Origin: Flavobacteriia bacterium
GTDB taxonomy: Bacteria; Bacteroidota; Bacteroidia; Flavobacteriales; Schleiferiaceae
Reading direction: 5' to 3'
DNA: 18,225 bases
Assembly: GCA_949516455.1 (NCBI GenBank)
Contig: CATILC010000078.1
Location: 1-18,225, forward strand
Part shown: piece by piece, positions 1-7,881 of the stretch
Position numbering within the stretch: position 1 is the stretch's first letter
Layout: each line of letters begins with the position of its first letter
Translations under genes and position numbers: made by a program
The notes under the pieces: model-generated
Databases searched by the model: none
What the model saw: only the letters and a program-made list of their open reading frames with translations
What the model was told of the DNA's origin: nothing

Positions 1-2306
1 CGAAGGTGCAGCTGTTCCAAAAGTCGCAGTTCCGCCTTGATGTTCAAAGTGTACCAGGCCGGGCTGTACGGAGCCCCGTTGGCGTCCAATGCATAGAGGT
101 GTGGCTTGGCCTGCTCGGAGGGCGGAAGATCTTCAGCCCTCATCTGTGCGCTGAACAAACTGTACAGGCTCAAGCGGAGTCTGTTGGCTTCGTAGTAAAG
201 CCCACTGCGTCCAAAAGCAGGGGCCGCATGCCGCAGAGGAACTTCCTGCTTCTGCCCATCGGTTTCGATGCCCTTTTGCTGGCTCCAGCTGCTGATCCAA
301 TGCATCTTTTGTGAAAAGGCCACGTCCAGGCGAAACTCAAGCCCCCAAACGCGCAGTGATCCGGTGTTCTGCACCGCCTGTACCTCACTCAGCACACCGT
401 CGTATACAACCGAGTCGGCTCCCTGCAGACTGAAGGCCTGCCGCAGCATGGCGTCCCGCATCCAGGTTGTGTAGAGCGCCACATCCAGCTCCACGCCCTT
501 GGCGATCTTCCGGCTGAAGTCCCATTCGAGCATATTGGCTTTTTCGGCCCGCAGATCCGGATTGGGGACCACGACCCGACCCGGTTCGGAGTCGAAGATC
601 TTGCCCATATCATCCACATTCGGACTTCGAAAGGCTGAACTCAGGTGCAGGCTCATGTCCCAGTCTTCGTCCGGATGCCACTCCACGCCCACATTTCCTG
701 TGAGCGAACGGTCGTCGGTGCGCGCCTGCTCAAAAGGAAGCGGATAGAATGCCCGGTTGTTCGAAAAATCCGAGCGCAGACCGAAGACATTCCATCGGGT
801 GCCCCCCTGCAAGGTCCACTGCTCCTTCCAGGTCTTTTGCCAGGATACGAACAGAGCCGCCGAGTACCATTGGGAGGTCGGGTATCTGCTCGCCGCTGGC
901 ACCTGAACTCCGCTGTTGATGTTCTCGGATCTTCCCGAAGATGAAACATCGTTTCTAACCCATTCCGCCCCGTAAAAAAGCTGCCCCCAGTCACCCAGTG
1001 TGCGGACCAGATCCGCATTGACAGAAAAGGCCTCGACCGATTCCAGGCGGATGAGCCGCTCATCCTCTCCGAAACGCCTGCTGATGCGCCCTTCTTCAAA
1101 GAGTTGGTAAGCCACGCGGAGGTCGGCGGCATCAAAGAGTTGGTTCTTCTTCGTGTAGCGCAGGTGCAGCAAATGCGAGGACCAAAGCTGCGGCGCGTAG
1201 CGCCATTCGGCCTGATCGGGCTGCCCGTTGGTTTGCTGAATGAGCCGGTCGTAGCGGTCGTAGGCTGTGGTCTGGCTCTGCTTGAGCGAATAGGTGATCT
1301 GCAGCTTCTTGCGGTCGTTGTACGAGGCCTTGAATAAAAAGTGCTCCTGCACGAATCCACTTGGGCTTTGCAGCAGTGGGTCTGCAGACCTCAGCGCACT
1401 GTCCCTGCCACCGATGCGTCCGACATAGTGTGTTCGCAGGTAGTCCTCCGGGCCCCTGCTGCCCATTCTCAGATCGCCGTATCTGTTCTGCGTGGCGCCC
1501 ATCACGAGGGCCCAATGTTTGTTGCCCAGGCGCAGATCGAGATGGTTGGAAAGCTCCTGATTGGCCGTGGAGAAGCGGCTTTCCACCCGGACCTTGGCCA
1601 ATAGTGAGTCGGTATGGGAGAAGCTTGGCTTGAGCGTGTAGAAATTCATAACACCACCAATGGCATCGCTTCCGTACATCACCGAGCCAGGGCCAAAAAG
1701 CACCTCCGTGGATTCCAAGGAAAAAGGATCGATGGAGAGTACGTTCTGCAGATTGCCGCTTCGAAAGATGGCCGTGTTCATGCGCACCCCATCCACCGAC
1801 AAGAGCAGCCGGTTCGCGGCAAACCCACGGATCATGGGGCTGCCTCCGCCCTGTTGGCTCTTTTGGATGAACACCTCACCCGACTGACCGAGCAGATCTG
1901 CCGTATTCTGAGGTGCCTCCAGCGCCACTTTTTTCTGCGGAATGCCCCGCACCTTGAATGGTGATTCGTTTCGGGCCTGCACCCATCGGCTCGCGGAAAC
2001 AGTGACCTGTGACAGCTGGCTTCCGTTGGGCGTCAAAAAGAGGGCGCCTTCGATCCGACGCAGTTCGGCAACACCTGTCCACTGGCTGGCATAACCCAAT
2101 AAACGGATCTGTATCTGTCCCTCTTCGGGGAAAACGGACAGGTCGGCCCAGCCGTCGGCATCTGTAGAAACGGCTTGGAAGGGTTGTTCCATCAGGAAGA
2201 GAACCCCCTCCAGTGGCTTGCCCGAATCGCTGGCACGCACACGCAATTCCTGAGCCTCTGCCGCCCAAAAGAACAAAATCCCCAACCAACCAAAAATCGT
2301 TCGCAT
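1..2306 (-). CDS. TonB-dependent outer-membrane receptor, heme/hemoglobin-receptor-like (3' end cut by window)
   Basis: Predicted outer-membrane beta-barrel that imports a ligand, probably heme or another iron compound, using TonB energy. Read by hand from the ATG at 2306, the frame stays open to base 1 and gives 768 residues; it continues beyond the window, probably by only a few tens of residues. In order it shows a signal peptide (cleavage near residue 18, AEA|QE), a carboxypeptidase-regulatory-like beta domain (about 20-85), a TonB-box-like QVTVSA (100-105), and a plug domain (about 125-225) with PMIRGFAANRLLLSVDGVRMN and RSGNLQN. The barrel carries FRSP and NPDL motifs (near 626-640 and 552-563), as in heme receptors of the HmuR/HemR group. 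The group assignment rests on these motifs; the ligand is inferred. The C-terminal aromatic belongs to the missing part. It is divergent from the hydrolase at 2411. I see no clear Fur site or promoter in the 104-nt gap. Confidence 0.9.
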   Translation of the reverse strand, partial: MRTIFGWLGILFFWAAEAQELRVRASDSGKPLEGVLFLMEQPFQAVSTDADGWADLSVFPEEGQIQIRLLGYASQWTGVAELRRIEGALFLTPNGSQLSQVTVSASRWVQARNESPFKVRGIPQKKVALEAPQNTADLLGQSGEVFIQKSQQGGGSPMIRGFAANRLLLSVDGVRMNTAIFRSGNLQNVLSIDPFSLESTEVLFGPGSVMYGSDAIGGVMNFYTLKPSFSHTDSLLAKVRVESRFSTANQELSNHLDLRLGNKHWALVMGATQNRYGDLRMGSRGPEDYLRTHYVGRIGGRDSALRSADPLLQSPSGFVQEHFLFKASYNDRKKLQITYSLKQSQTTAYDRYDRLIQQTNGQPDQAEWRYAPQLWSSHLLHLRYTKKNQLFDAADLRVAYQLFEEGRISRRFGEDERLIRLESVEAFSVNADLVRTLGDWGQLFYGAEWVRNDVSSSGRSENINSGVQVPAASRYPTSQWYSAALFVSWQKTWKEQWTLQGGTRWNVFGLRSDFSNNRAFYPLPFEQARTDDRSLTGNVGVEWHPDEDWDMSLHLSSAFRSPNVDDMGKIFDSEPGRVVVPNPDLRAEKANMLEWDFSRKIAKGVELDVALYTTWMRDAMLRQAFSLQGADSVVYDGVLSEVQAVQNTGSLRVWGLEFRLDVAFSQKMHWISSWSQQKGIETDGQKQEVPLRHAAPAFGRSGLYYEANRLRLSLYSLFSAQMRAEDLPPSEQAKPHLYALDANGAPYSPAWYTLNIKAELRLLEQLHL

Positions 2307-2410
2307 ACACACCGCCTGAAAGCGACAAACAGCCTCCGCAAAGTACTTGCCAAAAATGCACGAACAAGGCGCGTGAACCATTTGGGGGACTTATCTATTT
2401 TAGTTAGTTC

Positions 2411-3193
2411 ATGTTGCACTATCGCATACACGAGCACGCACCGGATTCTGAGTGGGTGGTTTTCCTTCACGGCGCAGGCGGATCTTCCACGATCTGGTAC
2501 AAACAGATCCGCGCTTTCAAGGAAGATTTCAATGTCTTGCTGATCGACCTGCGCGGGCACGGACTGTCCAAGATCCCGTGGAATCCACAGGAGCTGAAGC
2601 GCTACAGTTTTGACCTGTTGGCCGAAGACGTCATTCAGGTACTGGACGAAACGGGCGTGGAGAAAGCGCATTTTGTGGGCATATCGCTCGGATGCATTCT
2701 GATCCGTCAAATCGCCGAACGGGGTCCTGAACGGGTGCACAGCATGATTCTGGGCGGCGCCATCCTCAAGCTGAACGTGCGTTCCCGTTTTCTGATGTGG
2801 CTGGGAAATGTCTCGAAAAACATCATTCCCTACATGCTGCTCTATAAGTTCTTTGCCTGGATCATCCTTCCGCGCAAGAACCACAGGGAAAGCCGGATCC
2901 TGTTCGTCCGCGAAGCCAAGAAAGTGCAGCAGAAAGAATTTCTTCGTTGGTACAAGCTCACGGCCAACCTCAAGGGCGTACTCAAGCTTTTTCGGAACAA
3001 AGACCTCGGCATCCCCACGCTATATCTCATGGGCGAGGAAGACCATTTATTCCTGGCTGCCGTTCGGGACACGGTCTTGGCACATGCCTCGGCCCAGCTC
3101 GTGGTATTCCCAAAATGTGGCCATGTGGTCAATGTGCAGCAGCCCATGCGGTTCAACCGCGAGAGTTTGCGCTTCCTGAAGGCGCTGCAATAA
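2411..3193 (+). CDS. alpha/beta-fold hydrolase
   Basis: A 260-residue cytoplasmic serine hydrolase of the alpha/beta-hydrolase fold, a normal length for the family. The oxyanion-hole motif HGAGG is at 20-24. The nucleophile elbow GISLG gives Ser92. The acid is probably Asp211 in GEEDHLF, and the base is His238 in KCGHVVN near the C-terminus, so the triad is complete. Residues about 120-155 form a hydrophobic, basic cap between core strands, suggesting a lipid-like or hydrophobic substrate; that is inference, and esterase, thioesterase or haloperoxidase-like roles are all possible. There is no signal peptide. The ATG at 2411 is the first in frame. The gene stands alone, divergent from the TonB receptor and convergent with the efflux operon, with 49 nt between its stop and the RND stop. 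Confidence 0.88.
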   Translation: MLHYRIHEHAPDSEWVVFLHGAGGSSTIWYKQIRAFKEDFNVLLIDLRGHGLSKIPWNPQELKRYSFDLLAEDVIQVLDETGVEKAHFVGISLGCILIRQIAERGPERVHSMILGGAILKLNVRSRFLMWLGNVSKNIIPYMLLYKFFAWIILPRKNHRESRILFVREAKKVQQKEFLRWYKLTANLKGVLKLFRNKDLGIPTLYLMGEEDHLFLAAVRDTVLAHASAQLVVFPKCGHVVNVQQPMRFNRESLRFLKALQ

Positions 3194-3216
3194 AAAAGCC
3201 CCGCTGGTGCAGGGCT
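3192..3216 (-). terminator. rho-independent terminator of the efflux operon
   Basis: Read on the minus strand, a stem AGCCC/GGGCT (3212-3216 with 3197-3201), one mismatch, two further G-C pairs and a 4-nt loop are followed directly by a run of T (complement of 3192-3196). The hairpin lies about 27 nt past the RND stop codon. On the plus strand the run of A precedes the stem, so it is a poor terminator for the hydrolase. Confidence 0.75.
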
Positions 3217-3242
3217 CTCTTGGGGGTTATGACGATTAACCG

Positions 3243-6200
3243 TTAAGACACTTTGACTATTGGTCTTCCCAATCGGATCTTCAGTCTGTTGACCAGCAGA
3301 TACATAACGGGCGTGACGACAAGGGTGAGAAAGGTGGCCACCGAGAGTCCGAAGATGATCGTCCAGCTCATTGGGCCCCAAAAGATCACATTGTCGCCTC
3401 CTACATAGATCTGCGGATTTCCTGTGCTCAACAAGGAGCCAAAGTCAATGTTCAGGCCAATGGCCAGGGGAACCAAGCCAAGAATGGTCGTGATCGCAGT
3501 GAGAAGCACCGGACGCAATCTGGTCTTACCGGCTTCGGCAATGCAATCCGAAACTTCCGCGGCGTTCAGGTATTCTCCCTCGCCCATTCCGAGTTCCTTT
3601 TTTCTGCGTTCGAAGAGCAGGTTGGTGTAATCGATCAGAACAATGGCGTTGTTGACCACGATGCCCGCCAGCGATATGATGCCGATCATGGTCATGATGA
3701 CCACGAATTCCATGCGGAAGATCACAAGCCCCAGGAAGACCCCCATCAAACTCAGCGCCACCGAAGTCATGATAACAAAGGGCGTTGACGATGAGTTGAA
3801 CTGAGTCACCATGATCAGGAAGATGAGGAAGACGGCGATCATGAGTGCCTTGCTCAGGAAGGCCATTTGCTCCGCCTGCTCTTCCTGCTGTCCGGTGTAA
3901 TCGATGCGGAATTCATTGGGCAGATCGTAATCGGCCATCCGCTTTTTGATGGCTTCCACCGTTTCGGTAGGATTGTAGCCGTCCAGCACATTGGAGCTGA
4001 TGGTGATGACGCGGTCCAGATCGGTCCGCTTGACAGAACTGAAGGTGCTGGCTTTCCTTGAGGTGGCGATGGCTGAAATGGGCACCTGCTTGATCCGGCC
4101 TGTCGCCTGATCGCGGAAAGTGATGCGCTGGTTGAGCAGATCTTCGGTGTTGTAGCGCTGCTTGTCGTTCAGACGAATGTTGATCGGATAGTCGTCTTCG
4201 CCGTCCTTATAGGTACTTACCTCTCGTCCGAAGAGTGCCGTACGCAGGGCATCACCGACCTGATAGGTGGACACCCCCAGCCTTCTGGCTTTGGCCCGAT
4301 CGATGTCGATGGGCAGTTCGGGCTTGCCTTGTTCGACATCGAGCTTGAGTTCTTCGATGCCACCAATCCCCGCTTCGTTGATGAAGGAGCGAACGCGCTC
4401 TGCCTCTTGAAGCAGAGCGAAGTAGTTGTCGCCGGTCACCTCAATGCTGATCGGAGCGCCCGAGGGCGGCCCCTGACTGTCCTTGTCCACCGAGATCTGT
4501 ACGCCCGGATAAGCCCGGATGCTCTCCCTTATTTCATTGAGCACCTGCTGACTTTCAACGCCCTCCCGGAATTTGAATTCGACAAAGCTCACGGCAATCT
4601 TGGCCTTGTGGGGCGTCTGGGCCATGCTCGGGCCCTGGTTGGGGTCGCTGGTGCCTTCGCCCACCTGAGCGATCACCGACTTCACCATGAAGTTGTTCGT
4701 ACCCGTGGGCGCCTCGGGATCAGCGTATTTGTCCAGGGTCTGCAAGACCACTTCTTCTATTTCTCTGGTGATCCGATCCGTGCCCTCGATATCGGTGCCG
4801 ATGGGCATTTCGATGTAGACATTGGCCAGGTTGGGCTGGTTCTCCGGGAAGAACAGTGTCTTGGGCGGGAAGGCGCCCACAAGCATGAAGCTCAACATGA
4901 GCATGAGTACAGCACCACCGAAGAATAGGTATGGCTTTCGGTCTTGGAGCGCCATGCGCAAAAGGCGCAGATAGCGGCTCTCCACAGCAGGGATAAGTAC
5001 TGTTTGGAACCATTCCACAGAGCGTCGGAGCACATAGTGATTCAGCAGAATGGCCAGTCCGACCACGGTGGAAAGACTGCCCAGCCAGACCATGGATGGT
5101 GCAGCTTGACGCGTCAGGAAAATGAACAGGATGCCCAAGCCGATGAACAAGGCCGCATTGCGGTGGAGTTTGCCCACTTTGGGTTCGTCTTCCACCACCT
5201 TCATGTACACCGAGGCAATAACAGGGTTGATCACCAGGGCCACGAAGAGCGATGAACTCAAAACGATGATAAGGGTCATCGGCAGGTACTTCATGAATTC
5301 GCCCATCAGCCCAGGCCAGAAGGCCAGTGGAATGAAGGCTGCCACGGTGGTTGCCGTTGATGCGATGATGGCCAGGGCCACTTCGCCCGCCCCTCTTTTG
5401 GCCGCGCGGATGGGGCTCAGCCCTTCGGACATCAGTCGGTGCATGTTCTCCACGGTCACAATGCCGTTGTCCACCAACATGCCCAATGCAAGCACGAGAG
5501 AAAAGAGCACCATGGTGTTCAGTGTGATGCCCATGGCGTTCAGGATCATGAAGCTGAGCAGCATACTGGTGGGTATGGCTATGCCCACAAAGAGCGCATT
5601 GCGGAGCCCGAGGAAGAACATCAGTACGAGCACGACCAGAAGGACGCCGAAAATGATGCTGTTCTCCAGCTCGGCGATCTGATTGCGCGTCTGATCGCTC
5701 TGGTCGTTGGTGACCGAGATCTCCAGATTGGACGGGAATACCGTGGCCTGTGCATCGGCCAGGATCTGTTCGATCTTGTCGCTGGCGATGATCAGGTTTT
5801 CACCCGCTCTCTTTTTCACGTCCAGCATCACCACGGGCTGCTGGTATTCGCGTGCGTAGCTCTCTTTCTCGACCTCCGAGAACTCGACCGTTGCAATGTC
5901 CTTCAGATAGACCACATCGGCATTCTCATTCTTGACAATGGTGTTCTCGATCTCCTCCATGGAGCTGTATTCCCCGTTGATGCGCACATTCCTGCGGTAG
6001 CCGTCCACCAAAAGGTCGCCTCCTGAAACGGAAACGTTTTCCTGCTGCAACGCACCGGCCACATCGTTGAAGCTAAGTTCGAGGGCAGCGAGTTTCTGCA
6101 TGTCGAGTTGCACGCGTACTTCCCTGTCGTCCACTCCGCGGATATTCACCTCAGAGATCTCCGGAAGTCCTTCAACACGGTCTTCCAGATATTCTGCGTA

Positions 6201-6710
6201 TTCCTTGAGCTGTTCGGGCGTGAAATCGCCCGAAAGGTTGATGTTCAGAATGGGCACCAACTCGGCGAAGTTCATTTCAAACACATTGGGGTCGGCAGGC
6301 AGATCCGAGGGAAAATCCGGGTCGCTCTTGGCCACATCCACCTTGTCCTTCACCTTTCTGAGCGCCTCATCCGGCGTCACATCGAAGTTGAATTTCACCT
6401 GTATCGTGCTGAACCCCTGCACACTCGTGGAGTTGATCTCGTCAACGCCCGAGATCGCGTTGATCTCCTTCTCCAGCGGTCGGGTGATCAGTTTCTCGAT
6501 GTCCAGCGGACTATTGCCCGGATAGGGCGTTCCCACATAGATCTCCGGGGTCACCACCTCAGGAAACGCCTCGGCAGGCATGCTTCTGTAGGCCGAGATC
6601 CCGGCGAGGAAAATAAGTGCCAGGATCACGAAGACCGTGGTGCGGTTGTTCACCGCCCAGGACGACAATCTGAATTCCTTGTCGCTCTTGTTCTGATTGA
6701 TCTCTTCCAT
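3243..6710 (-). CDS. RND-family efflux pump, inner-membrane permease (AcrB-like)
   Basis: Inner-membrane proton-driven pump of the AcrB/HAE superfamily that exports drugs or other small molecules through the partner adaptor and channel encoded just upstream. From the ATG at 6710 it has 1155 residues, longer than AcrB (about 1,050). The frame is open to 6785, but that start would overlap the adaptor gene by 56 nt; 6710 leaves a 19-nt gap. TM1 lies at about 24-42 and is followed by the RND signature SMPAEAFPEVVTPEIYV. TM4 carries LVDNGIVTVEN (Asp414-Asn415) where AcrB has Asp-Asp. TM10 carries VVNNAIVLIDY, with Asn1020 in the position of AcrB Lys940. Two hydrophobic segments (about 519-535 and 539-561) between TM6 and TM7 are additional to the usual twelve. 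It is the last gene of the operon, followed by the terminator at 3192-3216. Substrate cannot be told from sequence. Confidence 0.95.
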   Translation of the reverse strand: MEEINQNKSDKEFRLSSWAVNNRTTVFVILALIFLAGISAYRSMPAEAFPEVVTPEIYVGTPYPGNSPLDIEKLITRPLEKEINAISGVDEINSTSVQGFSTIQVKFNFDVTPDEALRKVKDKVDVAKSDPDFPSDLPADPNVFEMNFAELVPILNINLSGDFTPEQLKEYAEYLEDRVEGLPEISEVNIRGVDDREVRVQLDMQKLAALELSFNDVAGALQQENVSVSGGDLLVDGYRRNVRINGEYSSMEEIENTIVKNENADVVYLKDIATVEFSEVEKESYAREYQQPVVMLDVKKRAGENLIIASDKIEQILADAQATVFPSNLEISVTNDQSDQTRNQIAELENSIIFGVLLVVLVLMFFLGLRNALFVGIAIPTSMLLSFMILNAMGITLNTMVLFSLVLALGMLVDNGIVTVENMHRLMSEGLSPIRAAKRGAGEVALAIIASTATTVAAFIPLAFWPGLMGEFMKYLPMTLIIVLSSSLFVALVINPVIASVYMKVVEDEPKVGKLHRNAALFIGLGILFIFLTRQAAPSMVWLGSLSTVVGLAILLNHYVLRRSVEWFQTVLIPAVESRYLRLLRMALQDRKPYLFFGGAVLMLMLSFMLVGAFPPKTLFFPENQPNLANVYIEMPIGTDIEGTDRITREIEEVVLQTLDKYADPEAPTGTNNFMVKSVIAQVGEGTSDPNQGPSMAQTPHKAKIAVSFVEFKFREGVESQQVLNEIRESIRAYPGVQISVDKDSQGPPSGAPISIEVTGDNYFALLQEAERVRSFINEAGIGGIEELKLDVEQGKPELPIDIDRAKARRLGVSTYQVGDALRTALFGREVSTYKDGEDDYPINIRLNDKQRYNTEDLLNQRITFRDQATGRIKQVPISAIATSRKASTFSSVKRTDLDRVITISSNVLDGYNPTETVEAIKKRMADYDLPNEFRIDYTGQQEEQAEQMAFLSKALMIAVFLIFLIMVTQFNSSSTPFVIMTSVALSLMGVFLGLVIFRMEFVVIMTMIGIISLAGIVVNNAIVLIDYTNLLFERRKKELGMGEGEYLNAAEVSDCIAEAGKTRLRPVLLTAITTILGLVPLAIGLNIDFGSLLSTGNPQIYVGGDNVIFWGPMSWTIIFGLSVATFLTLVVTPVMYLLVNRLKIRLGRPIVKVS

Positions 6711-6729
6711 TTCTTTTGGCTCGTTAGGA

Positions 6730-7881
6730 TCAGACACTCTGCTCCACTCGCTGACCCTCCTTAACGCTGCGGGCGCCTTTGTCAATGACCTGAAGGCCGC
6801 TTTCCAATCCGCTCAGCACTTCTGTTCTGCCCTCGTAACTCACACCTGTTTCGATGAACTGCCTGCGGACTTTGCCGCGTCCATTGGCCACTGCCTCGAA
6901 GAGGTATACAAAGTCCCTTCCGTCTGGACTTTGCAGGATGACCCGACTGGGCAGCGTGATGGCCTTTTCGGACGCGTAGTCCCGTATGCGCACCTGCGCC
7001 AGAAGATTGGGCTTGAGCAGTCCGTCCTTGTTTTCAAGGTCCATTCGGATCGAAAAGGTCCGGTTCTCTGCCTTGATGAAACGGCTCACCTCATCGATCT
7101 GGGAATTGCTTCGGCGATCGAGACTTTCAAAATACACCTCAACCGGAGTCCCTTTCTGTACCTGCCTCAGATAGCGTTCAGAAACATCGCCTTTCAAATA
7201 CACATCGTCCAATGCGATGAGCCGAAGAACAGGCATTCCCGGGGCAGCCATTTCTCCTTCTTTCGCGGCCACCTCATCCACATATCCCGAAAAAGGTGCA
7301 CGCACCTGGCTTAAGTCGAATTGTGCCTTAAGCGAACGGGCCCGCGCATCGAGGCTTTCATAGGAATTCTTCGCCTGCAGGAATTCGATCTCCGAACCGA
7401 TGTTCTGGTCCCAGAGCTTCTTCCGTTTTTGATAGAGCACTTGTGCGAGTTCCAGCTGGCCCTTGACCTCTTCCAGGGAATTGCTGATGATGTCTGAATC
7501 GAGGGTGAAAAGCAATTGGCCCCGCTGAACCTTATCGCCTTCCTGAACCGAGATGCGTTCGATCACTCCCTGGGTTTCCGGATGGATCAGGACATTGTGC
7601 TGGGCATGGACTTCGGCCAAAATGGAGAAATAGTGCGCAAATGGACCCGAGGTAACGGGGATGGAACTCACCAGGGTGAGTCGCTTCGCGGTGTCGAGAT
7701 CGGCAATGCGTTGGTCCACTTCCATCAGGCGGGCGTTGATCCCGTCTTTGGCGCGAATCAGGGAATCCCGCTCTGTTCTCAGGGCACCCAGTTCACTGCT
7801 GGGCGAAAGCGGCTCCGGTCCACAGGAAACCAAGAGCGACACGGCGATCGGAAGGAGCCATTGGCTGTTTTTCATCTTCAT
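6730..7881 (-). CDS. efflux RND periplasmic adaptor (membrane-fusion protein), lipoprotein
   Basis: Periplasmic adaptor joining the RND pump to the outer-membrane channel. It has 383 residues. A lipoprotein signal ends in LLVSC, with lipidated Cys20, so it is probably anchored to the inner membrane. A charged, coiled-coil-like stretch (about 28-68) precedes the first lipoyl half (about 97-129, with QGVIERISVQEGDKVQRGQ). A helical hairpin (about 134-190), the second lipoyl half (about 191-223, VRAPFSGYVDEV) and beta-barrel and membrane-proximal domains follow. Its ATG (7881-7879) overlaps the stop of the upstream channel gene in an ATGA arrangement, so translation is probably coupled. An ATG two codons later (7875) is an alternative start that leaves the lipobox intact. 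The domain order is typical of the HlyD/AcrA family; the extra coiled coil ahead of the lipoyl domain is the only uncommon element. Confidence 0.94.
   Translation of the reverse strand: MKMKNSQWLLPIAVSLLVSCGPEPLSPSSELGALRTERDSLIRAKDGINARLMEVDQRIADLDTAKRLTLVSSIPVTSGPFAHYFSILAEVHAQHNVLIHPETQGVIERISVQEGDKVQRGQLLFTLDSDIISNSLEEVKGQLELAQVLYQKRKKLWDQNIGSEIEFLQAKNSYESLDARARSLKAQFDLSQVRAPFSGYVDEVAAKEGEMAAPGMPVLRLIALDDVYLKGDVSERYLRQVQKGTPVEVYFESLDRRSNSQIDEVSRFIKAENRTFSIRMDLENKDGLLKPNLLAQVRIRDYASEKAITLPSRVILQSPDGRDFVYLFEAVANGRGKVRRQFIETGVSYEGRTEVLSGLESGLQVIDKGARSVKEGQRVEQSV

Noticed and set aside
653..1360. 235-codon open frame on the minus strand
   Set aside because: A different frame of the TonB receptor; its Arg/Ser-rich product is typical of a frame-shifted reading, while the receptor frame is continuous.
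2338..2350. GCAAAGTACTTGC as an operator in the receptor-hydrolase intergenic region
   Set aside because: The arms are only 4 bp; the core AAGTACTT is an 8-bp palindrome that can arise by chance.
2381..2403. TTTG ... TATTTTAG as a promoter for the alpha/beta hydrolase
   Set aside because: The gap is 11 nt, too short for the Bacteroidota -33/-7 spacing, and the second element ends 7 nt before the ATG.
3197..3205. GCCCCGCT shared by the terminators at 3198 and 18162 as a dispersed repeat
   Set aside because: Short GC-rich terminator stems commonly share such sequence; eight bases are not evidence of a repeat family.
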